This document shows positions 35,079-44,072 of a stretch of 64,000 nt of DNA, one piece after another. The notes below the pieces were generated by a model. That model searched no databases. It saw only the letters and a list, made by a program, of their open reading frames with translations, and was not told the origin of the DNA. The DNA is taken from positions 62,001-126,000 of the forward strand of contig NZ_JAJGNO010000004.1 in the NCBI RefSeq assembly GCF_020782235.1. Reading direction: 5' to 3'. How positions within the stretch are numbered: the first letter of the stretch is position 1; each line of letters starts with the position of its first letter. This DNA is from Sphingobium naphthae (GTDB taxonomy: Bacteria > Pseudomonadota > Alphaproteobacteria > Sphingomonadales > Sphingomonadaceae). Position numbers and translations under genes: made by a program.

Positions 35079-35921
35079 ATGAGTTTTGATAGAGGTCGCC
35101 GCGGCGGGCGCGGCAGGGATAAGCGCGACGGTTTCGGCGACGACAATTTCTACGATCAGGGCCGCGGCGGTTTTGGCGGTGGTGGTTTCGGCGGTGATCG
35201 CGGCGGCTTTGGTGGCGGCGGCGGTTTCGGCGGCGATCGTGGCGGTTTCGGCGGCGGTGACCGCGGCGGCTTCGGCGGCGGCGGTGGCGGCGGCTTTGGT
35301 GGCGGCGGCGGCGGTGGTCGCGGCTTTGGCGGCGGCGGCGGCGGTGGTCGCGGCATGCCCGCCCAGGTCGTCGGCGAAGGCAAGGGCGTCGTCAAATTCT
35401 TCAACGGGCAGAAGGGATTCGGCTTCATCGTGCGCGACGATGGCGGCGAAGACGTGTTCGTCCACATCAGCGCGGTGGAACAGGCGGGCCTGACCGGCCT
35501 GGCCGAAGGCCAGCCGCTCGGCTTCACGCTGGTCGATCGCGGCGGCAAGGTTTCGGCCACCGACCTGGTGATCGAAGGCGAACCGATGCCGGTGACCGAC
35601 CGCGCGCCGCGCGAACCGCGCGAGCCCCGCGCCGGAGGCTTCGGCGGCGATCGTGGCGGCTTTGGCGGCGGCGACCGCGGCGGCCCGCAGCGCCAGCTGA
35701 CCGGCGAGCGCGCCAGCGGCACGGTGAAGTTCTTCAACGCGATGAAGGGCTTCGGCTTCATTCAGCGCGATGACGGCCAGCCCGACGCCTTCGTCCACAT
35801 CAGCGCCGTCGAACGCGCCGGCATGGCCGCCCTCAACGAAGGCGACCGCCTCGACTTCGAACTGGAAGTCGACCGCCGCGGCAAATATGCCGCGGTGAAC
35901 CTCCAGTCGAAGGCCGACTGA
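35079..35921 (+). CDS. Cold-shock protein with two cold-shock domains and glycine-rich N-terminus
   Basis: A 280-residue RNA-binding protein. Residues about 1-92 are Arg/Gly/Phe-rich repeats (GGDRGGFGGG units) like RGG boxes. Two cold-shock domains follow, about 99-165 and 213-279, each with RNP1 (KGFGFI) and RNP2 (VFVHIS / AFVHIS); a short GG-linker joins them. Single-domain CspA proteins have about 70 residues, so this is a double domain with added disordered head. It likely acts as an RNA chaperone; the disordered part may promote self-association. A strong terminator follows. The 280-base gap upstream (34800-35078) holds the promoter and a long leader, with TATAGT near 34975. Confidence 0.92.
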   Translation: MSFDRGRRGGRGRDKRDGFGDDNFYDQGRGGFGGGGFGGDRGGFGGGGGFGGDRGGFGGGDRGGFGGGGGGGFGGGGGGGRGFGGGGGGGRGMPAQVVGEGKGVVKFFNGQKGFGFIVRDDGGEDVFVHISAVEQAGLTGLAEGQPLGFTLVDRGGKVSATDLVIEGEPMPVTDRAPREPREPRAGGFGGDRGGFGGGDRGGPQRQLTGERASGTVKFFNAMKGFGFIQRDDGQPDAFVHISAVERAGMAALNEGDRLDFELEVDRRGKYAAVNLQSKAD

Positions 35922-35964
35922 GCCAGCGTACGATAATCATCCCTGTTACAGGGGAGAGGATGCA

Positions 35965-35994
35965 GGGGCCGCTTGAAAAAGTGGCCCCTTTTTT
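35965..35994 (+). terminator. Intrinsic terminator of the cold-shock gene
   Basis: GGGGCCGCTT (35965-35974) pairs with AAGTGGCCCC (35979-35988) with one G-T pair, loop GAAA, followed by six T. Confidence 0.92.
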
Positions 35995-36016
35995 AGCGAT
36001 TGTGCGCTTTACAAAC

Positions 36017-36181
36017 CTAATGGTAATCGCCTGCTCGTGTGGGGATGATTAGGCCAGCTCCCCCGATGCCGAGGATGAGTTGAAGAACGCGATTGGACGG
36101 ACCCGCGAGACCTGCACCGATAATGCAGGCGATGCCAAGGCTGATCCTAACCCAACGCCGATAGGAATTAGGCCCTTTCAC
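36017..36181 (-). CDS. Tiny two-helix membrane protein (54 residues)
   Basis: Reading the minus strand, a GTG at 36181 with GGAG eight bases upstream opens a 54-residue frame (MKGPNSYRRWVRISLGIAC...). Two hydrophobic helices (about residues 12-28 and 34-46) are joined by a short GPSNRV turn, and the C-terminus ends TRAGDYH. The start overlaps the stop of the preceding small gene as GTGA. No family is recognised. The hydrophobic pattern, ribosome-binding site and overlap support a real gene. Confidence 0.58.
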   Translation of the reverse strand: MKGPNSYRRWVRISLGIACIIGAGLAGPSNRVLQLILGIGGAGLIIPTRAGDYH

Positions 36182-36324
36182 GCCGGCTTCTCCACTGATT
36201 TATGTTTTGCGAACACAGCCGCATGAAGAAAGGCGAAAGCCGCTGCGGCCAAAAGCGCCGCCTCCACCCAGAACAGGACGGGATGTTCTAAACGCTTTAC
36301 GCCATCATCGTGAAAATAGCTCAC
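36178..36324 (-). CDS. Tiny membrane protein upstream of and overlapping the previous one
   Basis: A minus-strand frame ending in TGA at 36178-36180, with one clear hydrophobic helix (HPVLFWVEAALLAAAAFAFLHAAVF) and a basic tail. The only GTG/ATG start in frame is the GTG at 36324 (48 residues), but the coding character (a further hydrophobic stretch RRFFASATLGFLAW) reaches further upstream to a TAG near 36420, so a rare start or a lost start is possible. It overlaps the next gene by four bases. No family recognised. Confidence 0.48.
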   Translation of the reverse strand: MSYFHDDGVKRLEHPVLFWVEAALLAAAAFAFLHAAVFAKHKSVEKPA

Positions 36325-36454
36325 ACCGTCTCTTGTGCTCCAAGCAAGAAAGCCTAACGTTGCCGAGGCAAAAAAGCGGCGATCTCCGTTCGGCGCAATC
36401 GATATACCAGTTGATAACTAGGCTCTCGCCGCCCTGGCAGAAACCGCTATCGGG

Positions 36455-37354
36455 TTATGATCGATCGCGCGAAACGCCATCCTCAGTCGAATTCTGATCC
36501 ATCACCATCGTGACATTCGTATTGAAGCTAAGCCCTTGGGTGCTCGTAGCCACAGAAGGATCGACGGTGGCGAGGTGGTAGTTTCGAACGTGTCCGCCTG
36601 GCAGAATGATCTTACCATCCTGGGAATAGAGAAGGTCAAGTTCGCCGCTTGCCAATTCCCGAGCGAGATTCTTCATCGGGATGGTGAATCCCACATCGAA
36701 CCAGTTGAAATGCGCGCGCATTTCAAGGCCGATCGTGTCCGGCGAAACGATGGCGAAGCTATATTGCGGCACACCGTCCGGACCTTTTCGGATGACCATG
36801 CGCATCAGTGCGGCAGGCTTTGCCGTCGCTGACACACCTATATTGCCTCCAACGCTCGGGCCGCAGGCGAGGCGAAAATTCGCCCCCACCTGCGTTTTTC
36901 CAGACACGCCAAGATTTGCGCGCAGGTCGAGTCCTGAAGCCGTCGGTTGAACAGTGAAATTGCCGATCTCCACATTGACCTTTGTGGAATCGGACTCATG
37001 TACCCAGGCCCGTTTCCCGTCGTGCCTATGCCAAGTAGGGAAATCGAACCTGCATTCATGCCTTCGTTCGTACAGATTGCCATCCCGGGCAGTCTGGCGG
37101 AACTGGATCATTCTGTCAGCCGCCGCGCGCGACGAGAAGGCCGCTGCCCAAGCGATGATTGGTCGATAACTGATCTGCGCGCGCACATCCTGACCAGGCG
37201 CGCCGATCTCTGACGTACCGGACGAAATATCTTGCTCCGTCTTTTGGACACGAGCCTCGATCGCAGCAATTTCGGTCTGCAGTCCGGACATTGACGCACA
37301 GCCGCCAAGGCCAATGATCGCCGGCATAGCAGCGAGAAAGGGTGTCCCACGCAT
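36455..37354 (-). CDS. Hypothetical lipoprotein with coiled-coil segment
   Basis: From the ATG at 37354 (GGAGG upstream) the protein has 299 residues: a lipoprotein signal with lipobox IGLGGC (Cys19), then a short helical heptad-like stretch (LQTEIAAIEARVQKTEQDI), and a beta-rich domain with repeated antiparallel patterns (TKVNVEIGNFTVQPTASGLDLRANLGVSGKTQ). No family is recognised. It starts one base after the stop of another lipoprotein gene, so both are co-translated. Base composition of this pair is visibly less G+C-rich than that of flanking housekeeping genes, hinting at transfer. Confidence 0.72.
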   Translation of the reverse strand: MRGTPFLAAMPAIIGLGGCASMSGLQTEIAAIEARVQKTEQDISSGTSEIGAPGQDVRAQISYRPIIAWAAAFSSRAAADRMIQFRQTARDGNLYERRHECRFDFPTWHRHDGKRAWVHESDSTKVNVEIGNFTVQPTASGLDLRANLGVSGKTQVGANFRLACGPSVGGNIGVSATAKPAALMRMVIRKGPDGVPQYSFAIVSPDTIGLEMRAHFNWFDVGFTIPMKNLARELASGELDLLYSQDGKIILPGGHVRNYHLATVDPSVATSTQGLSFNTNVTMVMDQNSTEDGVSRDRS

Positions 37355-37355
37355 G

Positions 37356-38102
37356 TCAAAGCCCCTCCACATTTGCAAAGAGATGAATGCCGTTCGGAAG
37401 AAACAGGATATTGCGGACTACGATTGCGCCCTGGGTCCGCGTCGATGGATAGGAGACAGTTCCGCGAATCCAGCTTCCGTTCCCGGTCGCCAGCTGTCCG
37501 GAATCGACCGATCTGGCCGGCTCGCCAAACACGAAATCGCTGGACACCGGTATCGTCATCGCAGGCAGTTTCTCGGTGAGGCGCTGCGCCTCCAGAGATA
37601 AGAGCGCCTTGACGAAACTGGTTTTGGCAACGTCGAATGGTCCCCAGCTGACTTCCGGAACAAGGCGCGTCGCAACGATCCGGGCGGTCATCGTATTTGG
37701 TCGTGCCAAATCCCCTTCGATGAGAAGCCGGCTATCCATCGCCAGCCTTGCGGTAAGTCCCGTCCGCACATCCTTTGCCACAACCGACAGATTGACCTCG
37801 GGACTGCCCTGGCGAAACTTCATTTGCAGTTCCTGGACGGTCAGAGCGATCGGGCGGCCCGATGCATCGAAATTGATGGTCGTTCCCTTGAACGATCCCA
37901 GTGCACGCTCGAAAATGTCGGCGTCCAGTGCCAGATAGACGTCATAGCGCCTCGGATCGAAGCTGCCTTGTTCGACACCTATCTTTGTCGCCAGAACCTG
38001 CTGCTCGATCCGAAGTAGCCGATCCCGCTTCAATTCGAGTAATTGTCGGTCGGTAGAACAGCCAGCAAGAGACGCTGCTGCGCAGACTAAAGCAATTCTC
38101 AT
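37356..38102 (-). CDS. Hypothetical lipoprotein, possible lipid-binding (TULIP-like) fold
   Basis: A 248-residue lipoprotein from the ATG at 38102, directly after GGAGGGGGGA. Lipobox SLAGC (Cys15). The mature part alternates beta segments (YDVYLALDADIFERALGSFKGTTINF, LTVQELQMKFRQGSPEVNLSV) and a long helix (FVKALLSLEAQRLTEKLPAMTIPV). The layout resembles E. coli YceB/DUF1439 and other tubular lipid-binding proteins, but this is only a pattern impression. It forms an operon with the next lipoprotein (one-base gap) and perhaps with the two tiny membrane proteins. Confidence 0.72.
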   Translation of the reverse strand: MRIALVCAAASLAGCSTDRQLLELKRDRLLRIEQQVLATKIGVEQGSFDPRRYDVYLALDADIFERALGSFKGTTINFDASGRPIALTVQELQMKFRQGSPEVNLSVVAKDVRTGLTARLAMDSRLLIEGDLARPNTMTARIVATRLVPEVSWGPFDVAKTSFVKALLSLEAQRLTEKLPAMTIPVSSDFVFGEPARSVDSGQLATGNGSWIRGTVSYPSTRTQGAIVVRNILFLPNGIHLFANVEGL

Positions 38103-38428
38103 TCCCCCCTCCGCAAGTACGAGCCCACACTCAGGAAACTTCGATGTCATAGGCGACTTGCACGTTGCGGACGCGCAATGACTGATCCATTTCGGTAGTT
38201 CTTATTGGGCCGCGCGCAACTGACGTACTTGCCGGGTGCAGATATCCCCAGCGGATGGAGTCATGCAGGTCAGTTCCGGAAATTGCGTGCGCTGCGACGC
38301 GCGCTCTCGCCGGTGGAGCAGCGAAAGCCAGCCAATACGCGGGGCGTAGCAGAAGGGGCCGCTTCTATTCGCTGGCGAAAGGCGCTGTGGCCTCTCAATG
38401 CCGGAGCTTCAGAAGGCAGAAGCCTCCC
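38103..38428. other. Intergenic region without a supported gene
   Basis: Between the lipoprotein start and the histidine kinase stop. Open frames on the plus strand here continue as antisense of the kinase gene and show no homology or ribosome-binding site. No clear terminator was seen. Confidence 0.5.
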
Positions 38429-39823
38429 CTATGCCGGCAGCACCAGGCTGGCTTCCAGTCCGCCTTCCGGGCGGTTGGCGAGGCGCAGGTCGCCATGATG
38501 TTCGGTCATGATTGCGCGGACGAGGGCGAGGCCCAGGCCTGCGCCGCCGGTTTCGCGGTTGCGGGAGCCTTCCAGGCGAGTGAAGGGTTCGAGCATTTCG
38601 GCCATGCGGTCCAGGGCGATGCCGGGGCCTTCGTCGGCGACGACGATGCGCACCTGGCCCGCCTCCTGGAACACGCTGACATGCGCGCGGTCGCCATAGA
38701 CGATGGCGTTTTCGATGAGGTTGCGCAGCGCGCGGCGAATCTGCTGGGGACGGACCAGCGCGACGGCGCGATCGCTGTCGGCCAGAGTGACGGGCGATCC
38801 CAGCTCGACGAAATCCTCCACCACGGCGTCGGCGAGCGCGGCGAGATCGACCTTTTGCGGGCTTTCCGCGCTGCGGCCGGCGCGGGCGAGCGAGAGGATG
38901 TCCTCCAGCATACGGTTCATTTCGTCGATGGTTTCCGACATGCGCGCGCGCTCGGCATCGTCCTCGACCGATTCGGTGCGCACGCGCAGCGAGGCGAGCG
39001 GGGTGCGCAGGTCATGGCCGATCGCGCCCAGCATCCGGTCCTTTTCGTCCAGCATGGCGATGATGCGCGCGCGCATGGCGTTGAAGGCCATCGTGAGTTC
39101 GCGCACGTCGCCCGGACCGCGCTCGTCCACCGGATCGGCGGCGCCGGTGCGCGCGAATTGCTGCGCCGATCCGGTCAGCTGCCGCAGCGGCCGCGCCATG
39201 CGCCGCCCGATCCACAGCAAAGGCGCGAGGACGATGATGTAGAGGATGAGCGTCTGCCCGACGAGCCAGCCGCCAAAGCGCGGCGGGCGGTTGCCGATCC
39301 GGGCTTCGGCCAGCACCCATTTGCCCGCTTCATATTCGACCGCCAGGCGCAGGCGGCCGACGCGGCGGTCGCCGGGCGCTTCGCCGCTGGTGCGGCTGCG
39401 CAGCCTTTCCCAGCGGCGCAGCGGCATGACGCGGCTGTCCTCCGCCGCGACGATGGTGCGCACCGACAGGCCGATGTCGTCGAACAGGGCGCGGGCGCGC
39501 GCCGCGACGTCGGGGCGCGGCTTGCCGTCGAGCACAGGCTGGCTGGAGAGGAAGTCGACATTGCGCCGCTGCCGCTGGTCCTGGCGGTCCGCGCGGGGAT
39601 TGGCGGCCCAGGGATTGTCGGCGCCGGGCCAGCGATCGGGCCGCGCGTCGAGCGCGTTGATGACGCGATAGGCGAGCGGCGCGGTCTGGCTGGTCAGCGT
39701 CAGCCGGTTGCGTTCGCGCAGCAGCAGGCCGAAATTGATCGCCTGCGCCACGAACAGGGCGAAGGCGACCAGCAGGATCACCTGGCCGACCAGGCTTTGC
39801 GGCCAGAGGCGCAACCGCTTCAC
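38429..39823 (-). CDS. Membrane sensor histidine kinase
   Basis: A 464-residue kinase: TM1 at about 12-32, a periplasmic domain of about 150 residues, TM2 about 185-205, HAMP (RRMARPLRQLTGSAQQF), phosphoacceptor helix AIGHDLRTPLASLR, and the ATPase domain with NLIENAIVYG (N box), DEGPGIA (G1) and GGAGLGLALV (G2). The kinase is of EnvZ type. The start overlaps the response regulator stop by four bases. The signal is unknown. An EF-hand protein gene upstream in the same direction may link it to calcium or envelope state. Confidence 0.93.
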   Translation of the reverse strand: MKRLRLWPQSLVGQVILLVAFALFVAQAINFGLLLRERNRLTLTSQTAPLAYRVINALDARPDRWPGADNPWAANPRADRQDQRQRRNVDFLSSQPVLDGKPRPDVAARARALFDDIGLSVRTIVAAEDSRVMPLRRWERLRSRTSGEAPGDRRVGRLRLAVEYEAGKWVLAEARIGNRPPRFGGWLVGQTLILYIIVLAPLLWIGRRMARPLRQLTGSAQQFARTGAADPVDERGPGDVRELTMAFNAMRARIIAMLDEKDRMLGAIGHDLRTPLASLRVRTESVEDDAERARMSETIDEMNRMLEDILSLARAGRSAESPQKVDLAALADAVVEDFVELGSPVTLADSDRAVALVRPQQIRRALRNLIENAIVYGDRAHVSVFQEAGQVRIVVADEGPGIALDRMAEMLEPFTRLEGSRNRETGGAGLGLALVRAIMTEHHGDLRLANRPEGGLEASLVLPA

Positions 39824-40542
39824 AGTTTGCGCACCTCGGCCGAAAGCGTGTAGCCGCCGCCCCAGACGGTCTTGATGAGCGTCGGGTTCTTGGGATCGGG
39901 CTCGATCTTCTTGCGCAGGCGGCTGATCTGGTTGTCGATCGCGCGGTCGAAGGCGTTGGCTTCGCGCCCCTGGGTGATGTCGAGCAGCTGGTCGCGGCTG
40001 AGCACCTGGTTGGGGCGCGTGGCGAAGGCGAGCATCAGATTATATTCGGCGGTCGAGAGCGGCAACGACACGCCTTCGCTGTCGACCAGGGTGCGCTCCT
40101 GCGACTTGAGCAGCCAGCCGGCAAAGGCATAGGTCGCGCCGTCGGGCGCGGTGACGCGCTGGCCGCCGCTGGCGACGCGGCGGAAGATCACCTTGATGCG
40201 GGCGACCAGTTCGCGCGGGGAAAAGGGTTTGAGCACATAATCGTCCGCGCCCATTTCCAGGCCGACGATGCGGTCGGTCTCCTCCGACCGGGCGGTCAGC
40301 AGGATGACGGGGATCTCGCTCGTCTCACGGATATGGCGGCACAGCGACAGGCCGTCCTCGCCGGGCATCATGATGTCGAGGATGACGAGGTCGATGGCGT
40401 TGGCGTTGAGCCGCAGCCGGGCCTCCGCCGCATTTTCGACGGCGGTGACGCGAAAGCCGTTGCGGACGAGATATTGCGCCAGCGGTTCGCGGATCGAACG
40501 CTCGTCATCGACGAGCAGGAGATGGGGACGGTCGCTCATCAT
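39820..40542 (-). CDS. OmpR/PhoB-family response regulator
   Basis: A 240-residue regulator: receiver domain with the acidic pair DDE near residue 13, phosphoacceptor Asp in VILDIMMPGEDG, Thr in LLTARS and Lys in DDYVLKPFSPREL; then a winged-helix domain (LSTAEYNLMLAFATRPNQVLSRDQLLDI, NQISRLRKKI, IKTVWGGGYTL). Partner of the kinase that follows with a four-base overlap. It has the OmpR-type wing; it is not recognisable as PhoB, since phoR and pst genes are not adjacent. Confidence 0.93.
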   Translation of the reverse strand: MMSDRPHLLLVDDERSIREPLAQYLVRNGFRVTAVENAAEARLRLNANAIDLVILDIMMPGEDGLSLCRHIRETSEIPVILLTARSEETDRIVGLEMGADDYVLKPFSPRELVARIKVIFRRVASGGQRVTAPDGATYAFAGWLLKSQERTLVDSEGVSLPLSTAEYNLMLAFATRPNQVLSRDQLLDITQGREANAFDRAIDNQISRLRKKIEPDPKNPTLIKTVWGGGYTLSAEVRKL

Positions 40543-40617
40543 GCCTGTCTGTCATGGGTTGTCACAGGTGGGAAGGGCGAAGGCGGGGGACGCCTTCGCC
40601 CTTGCGCCGGGACGTCG

Positions 40618-41244
40618 TCAGTTCTGGGCGGGGGGCGCCTTGCGGTCCTTCCACGCGCCGCGCATCGCCTGGCGGCCGGCCTTCATCTCGTCGGCGGTGA
40701 CGAAGCCGTCCTTGTTCGTGTCGGCCTTGTCGAACATGGCCATCGCGCCGGCCGTGAATTCAGCCTTGGTGACGGCGCCGTCCTTGTTCGCGTCGCCCAT
40801 CGCGCCGCCCTTGCCGCCGTGGCGCATCATGCCGCGATGATGGCCCTTGCCCATGCGGCCTTCGCCCTTGCCCATTTCGGCGCGCTTGTCGGCGCGGGCG
40901 TCATGGCCGGCGGCGAGCTCGGTCTTGCTGAGCTGGCCATTCTTGTCGGTGTCGAGCTTGGCGAAGCGCTCGTCCATGCGCTGCTGGCGCTTGAGGTCGC
41001 GGTCCTTGGAGGTCAGCTGGCCGTCCTTGTCGACATCCATCCTGGCGAAGCGGGCGTCGAGCGCGGTGGTGAGTTCCGCCTTGCTGATCTTGCCGTCCTT
41101 GTTCGCGTCGGCCTGCATCATCATGCCGCCGCGCGGGCCGCGGGGGCCATCGGCGCCGGGCTGGGCGAAAGCGAGGTGGCTGGCGGCGAGGCCGCCGACG
41201 AACAGCGATCCGACCGCGACGGTGGAGAAGAATTTGCGAAGCAT
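40618..41244 (-). CDS. Exported EF-hand protein
   Basis: A 208-residue protein from the ATG at 41244 (AAGGAAACAGAC upstream) with a signal peptide (FSTVAVGSLFVGGLAASHLAFAQ). Five EF-hand-like loops are visible: DANKDGKISKAE, DVDKDGQLTSKD, DTDKNGQLSKTE, DANKDGAVTKAE and DTNKDGFVTADE, each with Asp at 1, 3 and 5 and an acidic residue at 12. A Met/Gly/His-rich stretch lies between loops 3 and 4 and might bind other metals. It is 75 bases upstream of the two-component genes. Role unknown; periplasmic calcium buffering or sensing is possible. Confidence 0.88.
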   Translation of the reverse strand: MLRKFFSTVAVGSLFVGGLAASHLAFAQPGADGPRGPRGGMMMQADANKDGKISKAELTTALDARFARMDVDKDGQLTSKDRDLKRQQRMDERFAKLDTDKNGQLSKTELAAGHDARADKRAEMGKGEGRMGKGHHRGMMRHGGKGGAMGDANKDGAVTKAEFTAGAMAMFDKADTNKDGFVTADEMKAGRQAMRGAWKDRKAPPAQN

Positions 41245-41425
41245 GTCTGTTTCCTTGGCTGGTGTCATTCCGAACGACGCCCCGCGCCGTCCTTGATCCT
41301 GCTTATGGAAACCATTTGTCCCGCAATTTTGTCACATCGGCGGGAAGTTTGTCGCGAAATGTATCGGGCGGCGTGTCCGCAGGGATGGCGGGGGCGTCAT
41401 TCCGCTGGAACGGCCCAAGGGGGAA

Positions 41426-41450
41426 GATGGGTCCCCGCTTGCGCGGGGAT
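41426..41450. repeat. REP-like palindromic repeat, copy 2
   Basis: GTCCCCGC (41431-41438) and GCGGGGAT (41443-41450), loop TTGC, preceded by GATGG as in copy 1 at 20572. It lies in the gap between the EF-hand gene and argG. Confidence 0.6.
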
Positions 41451-41496
41451 GGCGGGGGGTGGGCAGCTCTGCGGCTATCCCCCTCCCCCGGCGCGA

Positions 41497-42714
41497 TCAG
41501 CTATCGCGGCGGCCCAGCAAGCGAAGCCGCAAGGCGTTAAGCTTGATGAAGCCCGCCGCGTCGCGCTGGTCATAGGCGCCCGCATCATCCTCGAAGGTCA
41601 CGACCTTTTCGCTGTAGAGCGAGTAAGGCGACTTGCGGCCGACGACATGGACGCCGCCCTTGTAGAGCTTCAGGCGAACGGTGCCGGTCACCTTTTCCTG
41701 GCTATGGTCGATCGCCGCCTGCAGCATCTCGCGCTCGGGCGAGAACCAGAAGCCGTTATAGATGAGCTCGGCATATTTGGGCGCAAGCTCGTCCTTAAGG
41801 TGCGCGGCGCCGCGGTCGAGCGTCAGCTGCTCGATGCCGCGATGCGCAAGATGATAGATGGTGCCGCCCGGCGTTTCGTACATGCCACGCGACTTCATGC
41901 CGACGAAACGGTTTTCGACCAGATCCAGCCGGCCGATGCCATGCTTGCGGCCATAGTCGTTGAGCGTTTCCAGCAGCTTGGCGGGCGACATGCCGACGCC
42001 ATTGATGGCGACGCCATCGCCGCGCTCGAAATCGATGGTGATATATTCGGGCGCGTCGGGCGCATCCTCCGGGTTCACCGTGCGCGAATAGACATAATCC
42101 GGGGTTTCCTCCCACGGATCCTCCAGCACCTTGCCCTCGGACGAGGTGTGCAGCATGTTCGCGTCGGTCGAGAAGGGGCTTTCGCCGCGCTTGTCGCGCG
42201 GGATCGGGATCTGATGCTGTTCGGCGAATTCGATCAGCTTCGTGCGGCTGGTCAAATCCCATTCGCGCCAGGGCGCGATCACCTTGATGTCGGGCGAGAG
42301 GGCATAATAGCCCAGTTCGAAGCGGACCTGATCATTGCCCTTGCCGGTCGCGCCATGGCTGACGGCGTCGGCGCCGACCTGCTTGGCGATCTCGATCTGG
42401 CGCTTGGCGATCAGCGGCCGGGCGATCGAGGTGCCGAGCAGATAGAGCCCCTCATAGAGCGCGTTGGAGCGCATCATCGGGAAGACATAATCCTTCACGA
42501 ATTCCTCGCGCAGGTCGTCGATGAAGATATGCTCTTCCTTGACGCCCATCAGGCGCGCCTTCTGCCGCGCGGGCTCCAGTTCCTCGCCCTGCCCCAGGTC
42601 GGCGGTGAAGGTCACGACTTCGCAGTCATAGGTCTGCTGCAGCCATTTCAGGATCACGCTGGTGTCGAGGCCGCCGGAAAAGGCGAGAACGATGCGATTG
42701 ATCTTGTCGGTCAT
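41497..42714 (-). CDS. argG: Argininosuccinate synthase
   Basis: A 405-residue enzyme starting [22 protein letters not shown] at 42714; the frame upstream is not homologous. ATP-pyrophosphatase motif AFSGGLDTS, then [28 protein letters not shown] and [14 protein letters not shown]. It joins citrulline and aspartate with ATP in arginine synthesis. Length is typical of the family. It stands alone. Confidence 0.97.
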   Translation of the reverse strand: MTDKINRIVLAFSGGLDTSVILKWLQQTYDCEVVTFTADLGQGEELEPARQKARLMGVKEEHIFIDDLREEFVKDYVFPMMRSNALYEGLYLLGTSIARPLIAKRQIEIAKQVGADAVSHGATGKGNDQVRFELGYYALSPDIKVIAPWREWDLTSRTKLIEFAEQHQIPIPRDKRGESPFSTDANMLHTSSEGKVLEDPWEETPDYVYSRTVNPEDAPDAPEYITIDFERGDGVAINGVGMSPAKLLETLNDYGRKHGIGRLDLVENRFVGMKSRGMYETPGGTIYHLAHRGIEQLTLDRGAAHLKDELAPKYAELIYNGFWFSPEREMLQAAIDHSQEKVTGTVRLKLYKGGVHVVGRKSPYSLYSEKVVTFEDDAGAYDQRDAAGFIKLNALRLRLLGRRDS

Positions 42715-42803
42715 GGAGCAGCGACTCTTTCTGAAGGAACGGCGCGGTAACGATGCGCGCGCGCCCGGTATCAGGCACGCCGCCAAAGCGCAACCGGACA
42801 GGG

Positions 42804-42830
42804 AAAAAGGCCGGGCGTCGGCCCGGCCTT
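42804..42830 (-). terminator. Perfect 10-bp terminator hairpin
   Basis: AAGGCCGGGC (42807-42816) and GCCCGGCCTT (42821-42830) with loop GTCG. On the minus strand it is followed by a T-run (42804-42808), so it ends the gene at 42862-43905. Confidence 0.88.
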
Positions 42831-42861
42831 CTCCATGGTCTGTTTCGTCTCCGGGGAGCGA

Positions 42862-43905
42862 TCAGCGCGTGCTGGGCTTCAGGAAGCCGGCGCGGGGGCG
42901 ATCGCCGCCGAAGCGGTAGACGGTCTGGCTGCGATCCTGGGCTTGGGTGGGCGCGGGGTCGGTCCGCGTCGTCGAGGGCGCGGGCTGCGGCCGCAGCGCG
43001 GCTTCGCGCTGGGCGAGCAGGAAGCGGGCGCGACGGGTGCGCTTGACCCGCGTGGTGAACGGATTGTCCGCGCTGAGCGGCGCCGCTACCATCGCGTCCA
43101 GCGTCGCATCGGCCGGGACGGCGGCCGTCGGGCGCGAAGCCAGCGGCTCGGCGCGAGTGTCGCGCGCCGCTATGGCGGGGGCGACGCCTGCCGGGCGGAT
43201 CGGGGCCGCATCGGCCGGAGGCGCGGCGTTCGGCGTGTCGACAGCCATGGGCGCAGCCAGCGCATCCTCCTCAAGCGGGCGGCGGCGACGCATCATCGCC
43301 GCGCCACCCAGGCCGAGCAGCAGCAAGGCCCCGCCACCCATGGCCCAGAGCAGGGCCTGATCGGTGCGCGCCGACTGCGTGGGCGCGGGGGCGGCGGTTT
43401 GCGAAGCGGCCACGGGGGTGGCGGGCGCAGCCTGTTGCGTGGCGGTCTGCTGAAGAGCGGGCGCGGGCGGCGCTGCCTCCACGGGCGTGGCGGCGGGCGA
43501 AGCGGACTGGGCGGCGATCGGCGCCGGCGCGGCGGCACGGGGGCTTGAGGTCTCAGTCGCCGTTGCGCGAGGTGCGGCAGCGCGCGGCTGCGGACGAGCG
43601 CTGGCCTGCTCGGCTTCGGCAGCGGCGCGCGCTTCGGCGATGCGCTGCTCGACCGGGGCGGTCTGCTGCACCACGGGCGCGCTGGGCTGGAAGACCGGCG
43701 TGGCGGTCGTGGCCGGCGTGGCGGCGACCGGCGGCGTCGCCGGCAGGCTGATCGAGGGCGGCGTTACCATCGGAGCAGGCGCAGTCGCGGGGGCGGGCTC
43801 GGCCGCCGGGGCGATCTCCTGCGCCAGCAGCGGCGTTGCGGAAAGGGCCAGAACAGCGGCAATCGCGGCCGTGGCGGGGCGGGTGGTGCGAATATGTCCA
43901 GTCAT
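42862..43905 (-). CDS. Pro/Ala-rich exported membrane-anchored protein
   Basis: A 347-residue protein: signal peptide (AAIAAVLALSATPLLAQ), about 140 residues of Pro/Ala/Thr-rich sequence, a membrane helix (LLWAMGGGALLLLGLGGAAMM, about 187-207) with following RRRR, then a basic cytoplasmic part ending TVYRFGGDRPRAGFLKPS. The order suggests a periplasmic disordered stalk anchored in the inner membrane. The layout resembles proteins with a C-terminal cytosolic region that pass through the cell wall; no family recognised. The strongly biased composition makes homology hard to judge. Confidence 0.7.
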   Translation of the reverse strand: MTGHIRTTRPATAAIAAVLALSATPLLAQEIAPAAEPAPATAPAPMVTPPSISLPATPPVAATPATTATPVFQPSAPVVQQTAPVEQRIAEARAAAEAEQASARPQPRAAAPRATATETSSPRAAAPAPIAAQSASPAATPVEAAPPAPALQQTATQQAAPATPVAASQTAAPAPTQSARTDQALLWAMGGGALLLLGLGGAAMMRRRRPLEEDALAAPMAVDTPNAAPPADAAPIRPAGVAPAIAARDTRAEPLASRPTAAVPADATLDAMVAAPLSADNPFTTRVKRTRRARFLLAQREAALRPQPAPSTTRTDPAPTQAQDRSQTVYRFGGDRPRAGFLKPSTR

Positions 43906-44072
43906 AGTGAAGCATCAACCCACGACCGAACCATTCATCTTCATCAAAGCGTCACGATCGGGACAGAACGAACATCCATCGCGATGAAAGGATTATTATT
44001 AACAATCGTTCATGGAGACATGAATGGTTTATGTACCGCTTTATTAATCCCCGTTCAGAAGAGTCTCAGATT

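Noticed and set aside
35100..35360. Glycine-codon repeats that look like a tandem repeat or CRISPR-like array
   Set aside because: They are in frame with the cold-shock protein and encode an RGG/GGF-rich head; spacing is irregular.
36207..36497. A 96-codon plus-strand frame
   Set aside because: Low-quality Arg/Pro/Ser composition; the minus strand here encodes a hydrophobic protein with a better case.
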